From contig CAAEOL010000031.1 in NCBI GenBank assembly GCA_900757595.1, positions 1-64,000 of the forward strand: 64,000 nt of DNA. Direction: 5' to 3'. Position 1 is the first letter of the stretch; each line of letters starts with the position of its first letter. Shown piece by piece: positions 53,352-61,586 of this stretch. Both the position numbers and the translations under genes were made by a program. The notes under the pieces are model-generated. The model was not told the DNA's origin, did no database searches, and saw nothing but the letters and a program-made list of their open reading frames with translations. Source of the DNA: an uncultured Collinsella sp. (GTDB taxonomy: Bacteria > Actinomycetota > Coriobacteriia > Coriobacteriales > Coriobacteriaceae).

Positions 53352-53762
53352 ATGATTAAGCCCATCATGAAATCCGAGTTCTTTTTGCGTCTGCCTTCCG
53401 AAGACGCGGGACCCGGCGATGCCGCAACCGGGCAGGATCTCCTGGATACACTCCACGAGCATGAGCGCGAGTGCGTGGGCCTCGCCGCCAACATGATCGG
53501 CGTGCGCAAACGCATCATCTGCGTAAAGGACGGCAACAGGACACTCCTGATGTACAACCCTCAAATTCTTGAGCAGGTCAATGCCTATCAGACGAGCGAA
53601 GGATGCCTCTCGCTGATCGGCGAGCGTCCCTGTACCCGCTATCGCCGCATTAAGGTTGAGTATTTGGACGAGAACTTCGTTCACCGCATCAAAAACTTCT
53701 CGGGCTACACCGCCGAGATCATCCAGCACGAAATCGACCACTGTTGCGGAATCGTTATTTAG
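53352..53762 (+). CDS. Peptide deformylase homologue with altered motif I
   Basis: A 136-residue polypeptide-deformylase-fold protein. Metal ligands are present: Cys85 in EGCLSL, His126 and His130 in QHEIDH, with catalytic Glu127. Motif I reads GLAANMIG, so the usual Gln that helps hold the transition state is Met48. The protein is shorter than housekeeping Def (about 165-185). ATG 53352 follows AGGAG. It may be a real deformylase of reduced type or act on another formyl substrate. Compare the second homologue at 60974-61393. Confidence 0.85.
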   Translation: MIKPIMKSEFFLRLPSEDAGPGDAATGQDLLDTLHEHERECVGLAANMIGVRKRIICVKDGNRTLLMYNPQILEQVNAYQTSEGCLSLIGERPCTRYRRIKVEYLDENFVHRIKNFSGYTAEIIQHEIDHCCGIVI

Positions 53763-53777
53763 TTCCGCCGATTCAAG

Positions 53778-53814
53778 AAAGCTCCCTGCAGCAAAACAAC
53801 TGCAGGGAGCTTTT
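53778..53814. terminator. Bidirectional terminator after the deformylase homologue
   Basis: 14-bp stem AAAGCTCCCTGCAG / CTGCAGGGAGCTTT, 8-base loop, then TT; it also faces the converging aminotransferase gene. Confidence 0.9.
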
Positions 53815-53837
53815 CATAGTGCGGAACTTCTATCCCA

Positions 53838-55358
53838 CTAGCTCTGGCGGTAATGATCGAAGAAGTCGGCGAGATCTTCGAGGGACTCTTTGAGCACTTC
53901 CATGCGCGGCAGGTACACGATACGGAAGTGGTCGGGCTCAGCCCAGTTGAAGCCGCCGCCGCGCGTGATCAGAATCTTCTTCTCGTGCAGCAGGTCAAGG
54001 GCGAACTGCTCGTCATCGGTAATGTTGAACTTCTTCACATCCATCTTGGGGAAGATGTAGAACGCCGCACGCGGCTTAACCACCGAGATGCCGTCAATCT
54101 TGTTGAGCGCCTCATACACAAAGTTGCGCTGCTCGTAGACACGGCCGCCGGGGCGGATGTAGTCGTTGACGGACTGATGGCCACCGAGCGCCGTCTGAAC
54201 GATCGACTGAGCCGGCACGTTGGAGCACAGGCGCATGTTGGAGAGCATGTTGATGCCCATGATGAAGTCGCTCATGCAGCGCTGGTTGCCCGAAAGCACC
54301 ATCCAGCCAATACGATAGCCCGCGATCATGTGCGACTTGGACAGACCGCTAAAGGTGACGCAGGGCAGATCGGGAGCGAGCGAGGCAATCGAGACGTGCT
54401 CGTAGCCGTCCATGCACAGGCGGTCGTAGATCTCATCAGCAAAGATCATCAGCTGATGCCTGCGTGCAACCTCGACGATGCCCTCGAGCACCTCGCGCGG
54501 ATAGACGGAACCCGTGGGGTTGTTGGGGTTGATGATGACGAGGGCTTTGGTCGCGCTCGTGATCTTGGACTCCATATCCTCCAGGTCGGGATACCAATCC
54601 GCCTGCTCATCGCACAGATAGTGCACGGGATGACCGCCGGCAAGGGTTGCGCACGCCGTCCAGAGCGGATAGTCGGGGCTGGGGATCAGAATCTCGTCGC
54701 CATTGTCGAGCAGCGCGTTCATCGAAAGCTGAATGAGCTCGGACACGCCGTTGCCCGTGTAGATATGCTCCATCTGAACGTTGGGCAAGCCCTTGATCTG
54801 CGAATACTGCATGATCGCCTTGCGCGCGGAGAACAGGCCACGCGAGTTGGAATAGCCTTCGCAGTCGGGCAGCTGCTGGCGCATGTCCTTGATGACCTCG
54901 TCGGGCGTGCGGAAACCGAAGGGCGCCGGGTTGCCGATATTGAGCTTGAGGATGCGCTCGCCCTCGTCCTCCATACGGGCGGCCTCGTCGACGACGGGAC
55001 CGCGCACGTCATACAGGACGTTATCGAGCTTGGTGGATTTAGAAAAAGTACGCATGGTGGTGCTCCTTGCAATTTGAGCTGAGGGATGGGGTTCGGGCTT
55101 GGAATCGTTGCGGGGTGATGATGCCTCGCCTTGATCGGCGTCGCCGGCAAGCAGCCAGGTAACATCGACCTCCAAAATACGGGCGAGCAGCTCAGCCACA
55201 TCGCGCCGCGGAATCGTCTTGCCGCTCACATATTGGCTCATCTGACTCTTGCCGAGTTTTTTGCCGAGCATCTCCGATGCGCGGATCACGTCCGACTGGC
55301 GAACGTCGCGATCGGACATAGCCTGTCGCAGACGATCGCTAAACGTCTCTTGGGCCAC
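53838..55358 (-). CDS. XRE helix-turn-helix fused to a class I aminotransferase
   Basis: A 506-residue fusion. Residues 1-75 form a Cro/CI-type DNA-binding domain (SDRLRQAMSDRDVRQSD ... SQMSQYVSGKTIPRRDVAELLARI); a charged linker follows to about residue 105; the rest is an AlaA-like alanine/aspartate aminotransferase with PLP-binding Lys341 in SGLSKSHMIAGYRIGW and NPNNPTGSVYP. GTG 55358 follows AAGGAGG. The aminotransferase motifs are complete, so the protein probably is both enzyme and regulator. An array of four TTGAAC half-sites covers its own promoter, suggesting autoregulation. Not a MocR protein: the DNA-binding domain is XRE rather than GntR. Confidence 0.87.
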   Translation of the reverse strand: MAQETFSDRLRQAMSDRDVRQSDVIRASEMLGKKLGKSQMSQYVSGKTIPRRDVAELLARILEVDVTWLLAGDADQGEASSPRNDSKPEPHPSAQIARSTTMRTFSKSTKLDNVLYDVRGPVVDEAARMEDEGERILKLNIGNPAPFGFRTPDEVIKDMRQQLPDCEGYSNSRGLFSARKAIMQYSQIKGLPNVQMEHIYTGNGVSELIQLSMNALLDNGDEILIPSPDYPLWTACATLAGGHPVHYLCDEQADWYPDLEDMESKITSATKALVIINPNNPTGSVYPREVLEGIVEVARRHQLMIFADEIYDRLCMDGYEHVSIASLAPDLPCVTFSGLSKSHMIAGYRIGWMVLSGNQRCMSDFIMGINMLSNMRLCSNVPAQSIVQTALGGHQSVNDYIRPGGRVYEQRNFVYEALNKIDGISVVKPRAAFYIFPKMDVKKFNITDDEQFALDLLHEKKILITRGGGFNWAEPDHFRIVYLPRMEVLKESLEDLADFFDHYRQS

Positions 55359-55379
55359 TAGAACCTCCTTGCTGGCAAA

Positions 55380-55461
55380 GTTCAATTTATACAACACGAA
55401 TTGAACCTGAGTTCAATTTAGGCAGCAGTATAGCGCCGTGCTATTTCGAAAAGTTCAATTT
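55380..55461 (-). promoter_or_regulatory. Promoter with four TTGAAC/GTTCAA half-sites
   Basis: Minus-strand promoter: -35 TTGAAC (55411-55416), 17-base spacer, -10 TGTATA (55388-55393). Half-sites lie at 55380-55387, 55399-55406, 55411-55416 and 55453-55458. They form two perfect palindromes: GTTCAATT-N11-AATTGAAC and TTGAAC-CTGA-GTTCAA. The array covers the -35, the spacer and the start site, so binding should repress the XRE-aminotransferase gene. Confidence 0.7.
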
Positions 55462-55521
55462 CAAAAATAAAATGAGCAAGACCTCGAGATTTATCCCAAG
55501 GCGATAACGACGTGCACGCAT

Positions 55522-56379
55522 TTAGAGGTATTCGAGGAAACGAGCGGCGGCAAGCGAAACATCGGCCGTTCGATATATGGCGTTGATCTGCCGATGGGGA
55601 TGCCCTTCGAGCGGACGCACAGCAACATCAAACTGGCAGCGACGCAAGATGAGCGCGGGAAGAATGCTCACGCCCAAGCCATCCTCGACCATAGCCATAA
55701 TCGCATAGTCATCCCAAGTCGACAGTTTTGAGCGCACTGACAGCCCCGCCCGACGGAATAGCGGCGTAATCTCATCATCGGTACCCCGTTCCAGCAGAAT
55801 AAACTGCTCGTTGGCTAAATCGGCAAGAGAAACGACCTCCGCCGTGGCAAGCGAGGAGTCCGCTGGCACCACGGCCATCAACTCGTCTTGCACCAACGGT
55901 CGCGACGCCATGCCGGCGCCGCGTGGCTCGCGCGGAATAAAGCCCAGGTCGCAGCGGCCTTCCGCCACCCATTGCTCAATCTCGGAGTAATCGCCCATCA
56001 GCAGCTCGTAATCGACATCCGGATGATCGGCGCGAAAGCGCGCAATCACCGGCGGCAGTACATGGGTCGCCACACTCGAAAACGTACCGATACAGATCTT
56101 GCCGCGCATGAGCCCACGCATCTCGTCCACGTGTCGCTGCAGGCGGCCAAACTCCTCGCAGAGCGCCTCAACCGCCGGCATGATCTGCCGCCCATCGGCA
56201 GAAAGCACCACACCCTCGCGGCTGCGGTCGAGCACCTTAAAACCCCAATCGGTCTCAAGGTCGCCCACCATGCGGCTCACGCCCGACTGCGAATAGCTCA
56301 GCCGCTCGGCGGCGCGCGTAAAACTGCCGGCCCGCACGGTCTCGAGCAGAACCTGCATCTTTTGAATATTCGTTTCCAC
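55522..56379 (-). CDS. LysR-family transcriptional regulator
   Basis: A 285-residue LysR protein. The helix-turn-helix is at residues 8-65 (MQVLLETVRAGSFTRAAERL, then SYSQSGVSRMVGDLE); the effector domain runs from about 92 (ICIGTFSSVATHVLPPVIARF). ATG 56379. It is divergent from the EamA transporter, the usual position for a regulator of the neighbouring gene, and a 17-bp palindrome lies between them. Confidence 0.92.
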   Translation of the reverse strand: METNIQKMQVLLETVRAGSFTRAAERLSYSQSGVSRMVGDLETDWGFKVLDRSREGVVLSADGRQIMPAVEALCEEFGRLQRHVDEMRGLMRGKICIGTFSSVATHVLPPVIARFRADHPDVDYELLMGDYSEIEQWVAEGRCDLGFIPREPRGAGMASRPLVQDELMAVVPADSSLATAEVVSLADLANEQFILLERGTDDEITPLFRRAGLSVRSKLSTWDDYAIMAMVEDGLGVSILPALILRRCQFDVAVRPLEGHPHRQINAIYRTADVSLAAARFLEYL

Positions 56380-56451
56380 GGCACCCCTCCACCTTTACAT
56401 GAGTTTTTGTCATGTTATCCATGCATTATATTCGCTTTTCTTCTAAAGCCA

Positions 56452-56468
56452 GTTCACCCATAGTGAAC
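56452..56468. promoter_or_regulatory. LysR-type operator palindrome
   Basis: Perfect GTTCACCCATAGTGAAC, containing the T-N11-A core of LysR sites, located 30 bases before the EamA start in the divergent gap. Confidence 0.6.
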
Positions 56469-56497
56469 ATGTTCGGATATAGAGGGGATGTCAGCAC

Positions 56498-57409
56498 ATG
56501 AACAACGGATTGTTTACGTACTTAGCAGCATTGCTATTGTTTGGCTCCAACGGCATCATCGCCGCTGCCATCGCGCTGCCGAGCTCCGATATCGTACTGT
56601 TGCGCACGTTTTTGGGCGCTCTCACCCTTGCCGCCATCCTCTTCATAACCAAGCGCCATAACCTGCAGGCTCCGTCTCGCCCCCGCGAGGCCGCAGCGCT
56701 CATCGTCTCGGGCGCCGCGCTGGGCGCCAGCTGGATTTTCCTGTTCCGCGCCTATCAGACGATCGGCGTTGGTATCTCCTCGCTGTTGTATTACTGTGGC
56801 CCCATCATCGTTATGGCCCTCTCCCCGCTCATTTTTGGCGAAAAGCTGACCGGCGGCAAAATCGCCGGCTTTGTCGCCGTTGCTTGTGGTGCTTTTCTCA
56901 TTGCAGCGCAAGGTCTAGGCGGCAATATGCCCATTGCGGGCATCGTCTGTGGAATCGCCTCGGCCTTCTGCTATGCATTGATGGTCATCGCCAGCAAGGG
57001 TGCGCCGCACATCGAGGGCCTCGAGAACTCCGCACTCCAAGTGAGCGCCGCCTTTGTGACCGCACTGGCCCTCACGCTCATCACGCAGGGCGCTCCCTCG
57101 TTCCTGTCCGCCGGCGTCGCCGCCAGCATTGATTGGCGCGCCGTCGCTATGCTCGGCGTCGTCAACACCGGCATTGGTTGCCTGCTCTACTTTAGCGCCG
57201 TCGCCAAGCTGCCCGTCCAGACCGTCGCCGTCGTCGGCTACCTCGAGCCGCTTTCGGCGGTCGTGTTCTCGGCCGCCCTTTTGGGTGAAGCCATAACACC
57301 GGTCCGCCTGATGGGCGCCGCGCTTATCATCGGCGGCGCGATTTTTTGCGAACTCGCCGGCAAACGCGCAAACGCCAAGGCTGGCATCGCCCAGACAGCA
57401 CGTGCTTAA
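56498..57409 (+). CDS. EamA/DMT-family transporter
   Basis: A 303-residue, ten-helix DMT permease with two EamA repeats; FRAYQTIGVGISSLLYYCGPIIVMALSPLIFGE and VGYLEPLSAVVFSAALLGE carry the family's Pro/Glu landmarks. ATG 56498 follows AGAGGGGA. Probably controlled by the divergent LysR protein. Substrate unknown; LysR-paired members commonly export amino acids or metabolites. Confidence 0.88.
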   Translation: MNNGLFTYLAALLLFGSNGIIAAAIALPSSDIVLLRTFLGALTLAAILFITKRHNLQAPSRPREAAALIVSGAALGASWIFLFRAYQTIGVGISSLLYYCGPIIVMALSPLIFGEKLTGGKIAGFVAVACGAFLIAAQGLGGNMPIAGIVCGIASAFCYALMVIASKGAPHIEGLENSALQVSAAFVTALALTLITQGAPSFLSAGVAASIDWRAVAMLGVVNTGIGCLLYFSAVAKLPVQTVAVVGYLEPLSAVVFSAALLGEAITPVRLMGAALIIGGAIFCELAGKRANAKAGIAQTARA

Positions 57410-57443
57410 AAGCCCCTGCTTTGAAATGCTACCTGCGTAGATA

Positions 57444-57467
57444 AATAATCCCCAGCTGAGGATTATT
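57444..57467 (+). terminator. Hairpin after the EamA gene
   Basis: 8-bp stem AATAATCC / GGATTATT with an 8-base loop and TGTC after it, 35 bases past the stop; a weak terminator. Confidence 0.45.
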
Positions 57468-57566
57468 GTCTAAAATAACCCGATGTGCCAAACTGCTCTT
57501 GTATGTATAAAGACGGCATAAAGTTTTTTGTCCTAGACAGATAACCGGATGTCTAAGGGAGTCCTC

Positions 57567-59795
57567 GTGGCACACAACAAACTGGAGGCAAACCTCCAAG
57601 ACCAGCGCGGGCAAGGCGGGCACGGAGCCATCCCCCTCTCCGCTGGCATGCTGCTCGTAACGCTCGGCGTCGTCTATGGCGACATCGGCACGAGCCCCAT
57701 GTACACCATGAAATCAATCGTCGCCAACAACGGCGGCATCGGTACCGTCAGCGAGGACATGATCCTGGGCGCGCTTTCGCTCGTCATCTGGACCATGACG
57801 CTCGTGACCACGGTCAAGTACGTGGTAATCGCCATGAAGGCCGACAACCACAACGAAGGCGGCATCTTCGCCCTGTTCAGCCTCGTACGCAAGGTGGCAC
57901 CATGGCTGATTCTGCCCGCCATGATCGGCGGCGCGGCGCTGCTCGCCGACGGCATCCTCACCCCCGCCGTCACGGTCACCACAGCCATCGAGGGTCTACG
58001 CACCATCGAATGGGGCCATGCGCTGCTGGGCGACGGCCAGACCAACGTCATCATCATCACCATCATCATTATCTGCGGCCTATTTGCCATGCAGCGCGCC
58101 GGCACCTCGTCAATCGGCAAGCTCTTCGGCCCGCTCATGACGCTGTGGTTCCTGTTCCTGGCAGGCGCCGGTCTGTTCAACATGCTCGGCAACCTGTCCA
58201 TCTTGCGCGCGCTCAACCCCATCCGCGGCATTATGTTCCTGTTCTCGCCCATCAACCATTCGGGCATTATGGTGCTCGGCTTTGTCTTCCTGTCGACAAC
58301 CGGTGCCGAGGCACTCTACTCGGACATGGGCCACGTGGGCAAGGCAAACATCTATGCATCCTGGCCATTTGTTAAGGCGGCCCTTATCCTCAACTATCTG
58401 GGTCAGGGAGCCTGGCTACTCGCCAATAACTCCAACCCCCAGATGCTCGCGATGGATATCGTCAACCCGTTCTATATGATGCTCCCCGAGCCCCTACGCC
58501 CCTTTGCCATCGTGCTTTCGGCCGTGGCGGCCATCATCGCCTCACAGGCGCTCATCACCGGCTCGTTCTCGCTGGTATCCGAGGCAACGCGCCTCAACCT
58601 TATGCCGCACCTGCGCATCCACTACCCCAGCGACACCAAGGGCCAGCTCTATATTCCGCTCGTCAATAACATCATGTGGGTCGGCTGCATCTTCATCGTG
58701 CTGCTGTTCCAAAACTCCGAGCGCATGGAGAGTGCCTACGGCCTCGCCATTACCGTGACCATGCTCATGACCACAACGCTTTTGACGAGCTACATCGCCG
58801 GCATCCTCAAGCACAAGCTGGGTGCCTGCGTCTTCGCCCTGCTTTTTGGTGCCATTGAGCTGTGCTTCTTCGCCTCGTGCCTCACCATGTTCTTTGACGG
58901 CGGCTATGTGATGATCTTCCTGGCCGCACTGCTGTTTGGCCTTATGTACGTGTGGCGCCGCGGCACCGCCATCGAGCGCACGCAGACGATCCTGCTGCCC
59001 GTCTCCAAGTACATCGATCAGCTCAACCGCCTGCGCAACGACGAGACCTACCCCGTGCTCGCCGACAATCTGGTGTTCCTTACCAACAGCCCCGATCCGC
59101 TCACACTCGACCGAGACGTGCTCTATTCCATCCTGGACAAGCATCCCAAGCGCGCCAAGGCATACTGGTTCATCAACGTGCACGTTACCGACGAACCCTA
59201 TACGCACGAGTATTCCGTCGAGACCTTTGGCACGGACTTTTTGTTCCGCGTGCGCCTGGACCTGGGCTTTAAGGTCAACCAGCGCGTCAACGCCTATCTG
59301 CGTCAGATCGTCGGCGACTTGATGGCATCGAGCGAGCTGCCGCCGCAACATCACACCTACTCCATCTACGAGACGCGCGGCAACGTAGGTGACTTCCGCT
59401 TTTGCATGCTGCGCAAGATGCTTGCCCCCGAAACGGACATCAACCGCAATGACCACCGCGTGATGGCCATCAAGTACGCCGTCCGCCGCGCCTGCGGAAG
59501 CCCGGCACGCTGGTACGGTCTCGAGAACTCGGCCATCATCATTGAGTACGTACCGCTCTTTGCCCGCATGCGCCCGGCCGTCAAACTTGTGCGCACCCAG
59601 GTGCCGCTCGAGGTTCAGATCGAAGAGGCCGAGGAAATGGAGGTCGACATTTTCTCGGACGACTTGGTCAACGGCAACGAGGCCGGCAAGAGCATGAACG
59701 TCGATCCCACCGAGCTGCTCGAGAGCGTCGCCGATACGCCCGAACAGCAACTCGACGGACTCGAGAGCACCCAGTTCAACGACGCCAACTTCTAA
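57567..59795 (+). CDS. kup: Kup-family potassium transporter
   Basis: A 742-residue K+:H+ symporter. The first helix has LGVVYGDIGTSPMYTMKS, the hallmark of Kup; about twelve helices extend to residue 450, followed by a cytoplasmic domain of about 290 residues with an acidic end. I start at the GTG 57567, which has AAGGGAG six bases upstream; an in-frame ATG six codons earlier (57549) lacks a ribosome site. The upstream gap repeats TAACC-N-GATGT twice, of unknown meaning; no c-di-AMP riboswitch was recognised. Confidence 0.93.
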   Translation: MAHNKLEANLQDQRGQGGHGAIPLSAGMLLVTLGVVYGDIGTSPMYTMKSIVANNGGIGTVSEDMILGALSLVIWTMTLVTTVKYVVIAMKADNHNEGGIFALFSLVRKVAPWLILPAMIGGAALLADGILTPAVTVTTAIEGLRTIEWGHALLGDGQTNVIIITIIIICGLFAMQRAGTSSIGKLFGPLMTLWFLFLAGAGLFNMLGNLSILRALNPIRGIMFLFSPINHSGIMVLGFVFLSTTGAEALYSDMGHVGKANIYASWPFVKAALILNYLGQGAWLLANNSNPQMLAMDIVNPFYMMLPEPLRPFAIVLSAVAAIIASQALITGSFSLVSEATRLNLMPHLRIHYPSDTKGQLYIPLVNNIMWVGCIFIVLLFQNSERMESAYGLAITVTMLMTTTLLTSYIAGILKHKLGACVFALLFGAIELCFFASCLTMFFDGGYVMIFLAALLFGLMYVWRRGTAIERTQTILLPVSKYIDQLNRLRNDETYPVLADNLVFLTNSPDPLTLDRDVLYSILDKHPKRAKAYWFINVHVTDEPYTHEYSVETFGTDFLFRVRLDLGFKVNQRVNAYLRQIVGDLMASSELPPQHHTYSIYETRGNVGDFRFCMLRKMLAPETDINRNDHRVMAIKYAVRRACGSPARWYGLENSAIIIEYVPLFARMRPAVKLVRTQVPLEVQIEEAEEMEVDIFSDDLVNGNEAGKSMNVDPTELLESVADTPEQQLDGLESTQFNDANF

Positions 59796-59817
59796 CACGC
59801 CACCAGCCATTGACGAC

Positions 59818-59855
59818 AACGGCCTCGCATCTCATAAGAGGTGCGAGGCCGTTTT
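59818..59855. terminator. Bidirectional terminator between kup and bile-salt hydrolase
   Basis: 12-bp stem AACGGCCTCGCA / TGCGAGGCCGTT followed by TT, with the converging gene stop 22 bases further on. Confidence 0.9.
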
Positions 59856-59876
59856 ATGTCGCAACGGACCAGTGAG

Positions 59877-60842
59877 CTACGAACGGCGCGGCTCGGGAAC
59901 CACGAGCCTATCGGGGCTCGCGCCCTCGGCATCCATCAGGCTCACGTAGCGAATCGACGGATCCCCATACATCGCGTAGTAATAATTGCCCGTGCGCGCG
60001 CTAAAGCATCCGGTGTAGATCGTCTTCTCAAACTTGCCGTCGCCCATCCTGGACGCTCCCTCGATCATCACCACGCCCTCGAGCGAGCGGAACATGCGAA
60101 CGACGTTTTCGGTCTCGCTCTCCTTTTGCGGGTAATTGGCATTGAGGTACGCCGCCTTTACAAAACGGCTCGGCGAATAGCAATCGCCCGGAATGCCGCG
60201 CATGCCGGCACCGGCTCCATAGGGCTTAAGCTCGGCGCCACGCCATGTCGCCGTCTGCGGAAAATCGCTTGTGGCGGTGATATAGGTGCGCAGGTTTTCC
60301 ATGTGCCACGGGAAGGTCGGCTGGTTGGCAAGGGTGTCGACCGGATCGTCGTATACATGCAGGCCGTCAGCCATCATCTCGACCACGATGCTGCGCTGGC
60401 TGTCGCCGATAATCCAATGGAGCAGCGACACGCCCAGCCCCTCTCCGGCAGATTTGGCGACAATCACCGTGTCGCGCAGCGCGGCCTCGACCTCATCGAC
60501 CGTCGAGAACGTCGCTGCCACCCACAGGGGAAACTCATAGGCCGCGATATTGTTCTTGCCGTCGACAGGGCCCTCGGCATACTCGGCATAGCCGGGAAAG
60601 TTGAGCCCCGCCACAGCCAGACCCGCATCGTTACCACAGTCGAAAAACATGGGATAGTTCTTGTAATCGATGCACATGCCGATTACCGCGTGTGCCGCCG
60701 ACGCATCGTCGATAAACGAATACGGAATGTGGAACCCGCGCGGCATCACGCGAACCTGTTGGCCGTAGTCAAAGCTCCAGTCGAGGTTGCGGCCCAGATA
60801 CATGTGGCCAGAATTATCGGTAAATCGAATGCTCGTGCACAT
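59877..60842 (-). CDS. bsh: Choloylglycine hydrolase family, bile-salt hydrolase type
   Basis: A 321-residue Ntn-hydrolase. The start MCTSIRF exposes Cys2 as N-terminal nucleophile after Met removal. Other active-site residues line up: Arg18 and Asp21 in LGRNLDW, Asn81 in GLNFPGY, Asn173 in LANQP, and Arg226 in SPSRF. The enzyme releases glycine or taurine from conjugated bile salts in the gut. Penicillin-V acylase is the alternative in this family; the Phe at position 82 does not settle it. No signal peptide, so it is cytoplasmic. ATG 60842 follows AGGAGG; a longer frame to 60905 is excluded. Confidence 0.88.
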   Translation of the reverse strand: MCTSIRFTDNSGHMYLGRNLDWSFDYGQQVRVMPRGFHIPYSFIDDASAAHAVIGMCIDYKNYPMFFDCGNDAGLAVAGLNFPGYAEYAEGPVDGKNNIAAYEFPLWVAATFSTVDEVEAALRDTVIVAKSAGEGLGVSLLHWIIGDSQRSIVVEMMADGLHVYDDPVDTLANQPTFPWHMENLRTYITATSDFPQTATWRGAELKPYGAGAGMRGIPGDCYSPSRFVKAAYLNANYPQKESETENVVRMFRSLEGVVMIEGASRMGDGKFEKTIYTGCFSARTGNYYYAMYGDPSIRYVSLMDAEGASPDRLVVPEPRRS

Positions 60843-60908
60843 AGCGCCTCCTAGCTTTACGGTCCTGCTAAGGTTATTGTCACCAAACAAAAAGGCGCTA
60901 AACACAAA

Positions 60909-60942
60909 AGCCCGGACATGACAACAATGTCACGCCCGGACC
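60909..60942 (-). terminator. Rho-independent terminator of the deformylase-like gene
   Basis: On minus-strand RNA, a 15-bp stem (GGTCCGGGCGTGACA with TGTCATGTCCGGGCT, four G-U pairs) followed by TTTTGT. The G-U pairs hold only in that orientation. Confidence 0.8.
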
Positions 60943-60973
60943 AAAAGAGACGAAGTGCGGTGCTTTGGTCCCC

Positions 60974-61393
60974 TTAGACCAACTTTCCAAGACAGTGGTC
61001 GATCATATGCTGGACCATCTGCGCCTCGAAGCCCACAAAGTCCTGCTTGCGCTCGCGCATCTTGCCGTCGACGATCTGGTCAAAGGCAACCTTGCACTTG
61101 ATATAGCGCGTGGACTTGGTGACCTCCTCGTGCGTCAGGCAGCTCTCCTCCATCTTGCTGGCACCCAGGCCAAACACCAGACGGGGGTTGTAGAGCACGT
61201 GGGGCTCGCCGGCGTCGTCCAGGTAGACGCAAACCTTCTTGGTAACGCCAATCTGGTTAGCGGCAAGGCAGCCGGCATCGTCGAGCGACTTGATGGTATC
61301 GATCAGGTCCTGAGCAACCGACTCGTCCTCGACGGTCGCAACCTCGCAACGCTGGGACAGGATAGCCTCGTCGTGGCAAAGCTCTTTAATCAT
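60974..61393 (-). CDS. Peptide deformylase-like protein lacking the catalytic Glu
   Basis: A 139-residue deformylase-fold protein. Motif I GCLAANQIG is intact with its Gln, motif II is ESCLT with metal ligand Cys85, and motif III reads QHMIDH: His129 and His133 remain but the catalytic Glu is Met130. It could bind metal without normal deformylation activity. ATG 61393 has GGAGGA five bases upstream; an ATG four codons earlier has none. Divergent from the NCS2 permease. Confidence 0.85.
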   Translation of the reverse strand: MIKELCHDEAILSQRCEVATVEDESVAQDLIDTIKSLDDAGCLAANQIGVTKKVCVYLDDAGEPHVLYNPRLVFGLGASKMEESCLTHEEVTKSTRYIKCKVAFDQIVDGKMRERKQDFVGFEAQMVQHMIDHCLGKLV

Positions 61394-61586
61394 ACGTTCC
61401 TCCATAGGGGTCGTTGTAACCGCTTAAGTATACGGTACCTACACAATTTCATGCGAAAGATACCGCCCGTCCGTTACAAACCGCCGAACATCAACATGTG
61501 AGGAACACCAACTTCACAAAGGCGATATAGTGGGTGGGTTCGTGTCAATCGGCCTAAACTCGGGGCCGAACAAGGAAAGGGTATGC

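Noticed and set aside
53853..55082. A 409-codon plus-strand frame opposite the XRE-aminotransferase
   Set aside because: Shadow frame; the true gene has PLP and DNA-binding motifs.
57410..57566. A c-di-AMP (ydaO) riboswitch upstream of kup
   Set aside because: The conserved core of that riboswitch is not found; only a small hairpin and a short direct repeat are present.
61394..61586. A purine riboswitch upstream of the NCS2 permease
   Set aside because: No three-way-junction core with the conserved loop sequences could be identified.
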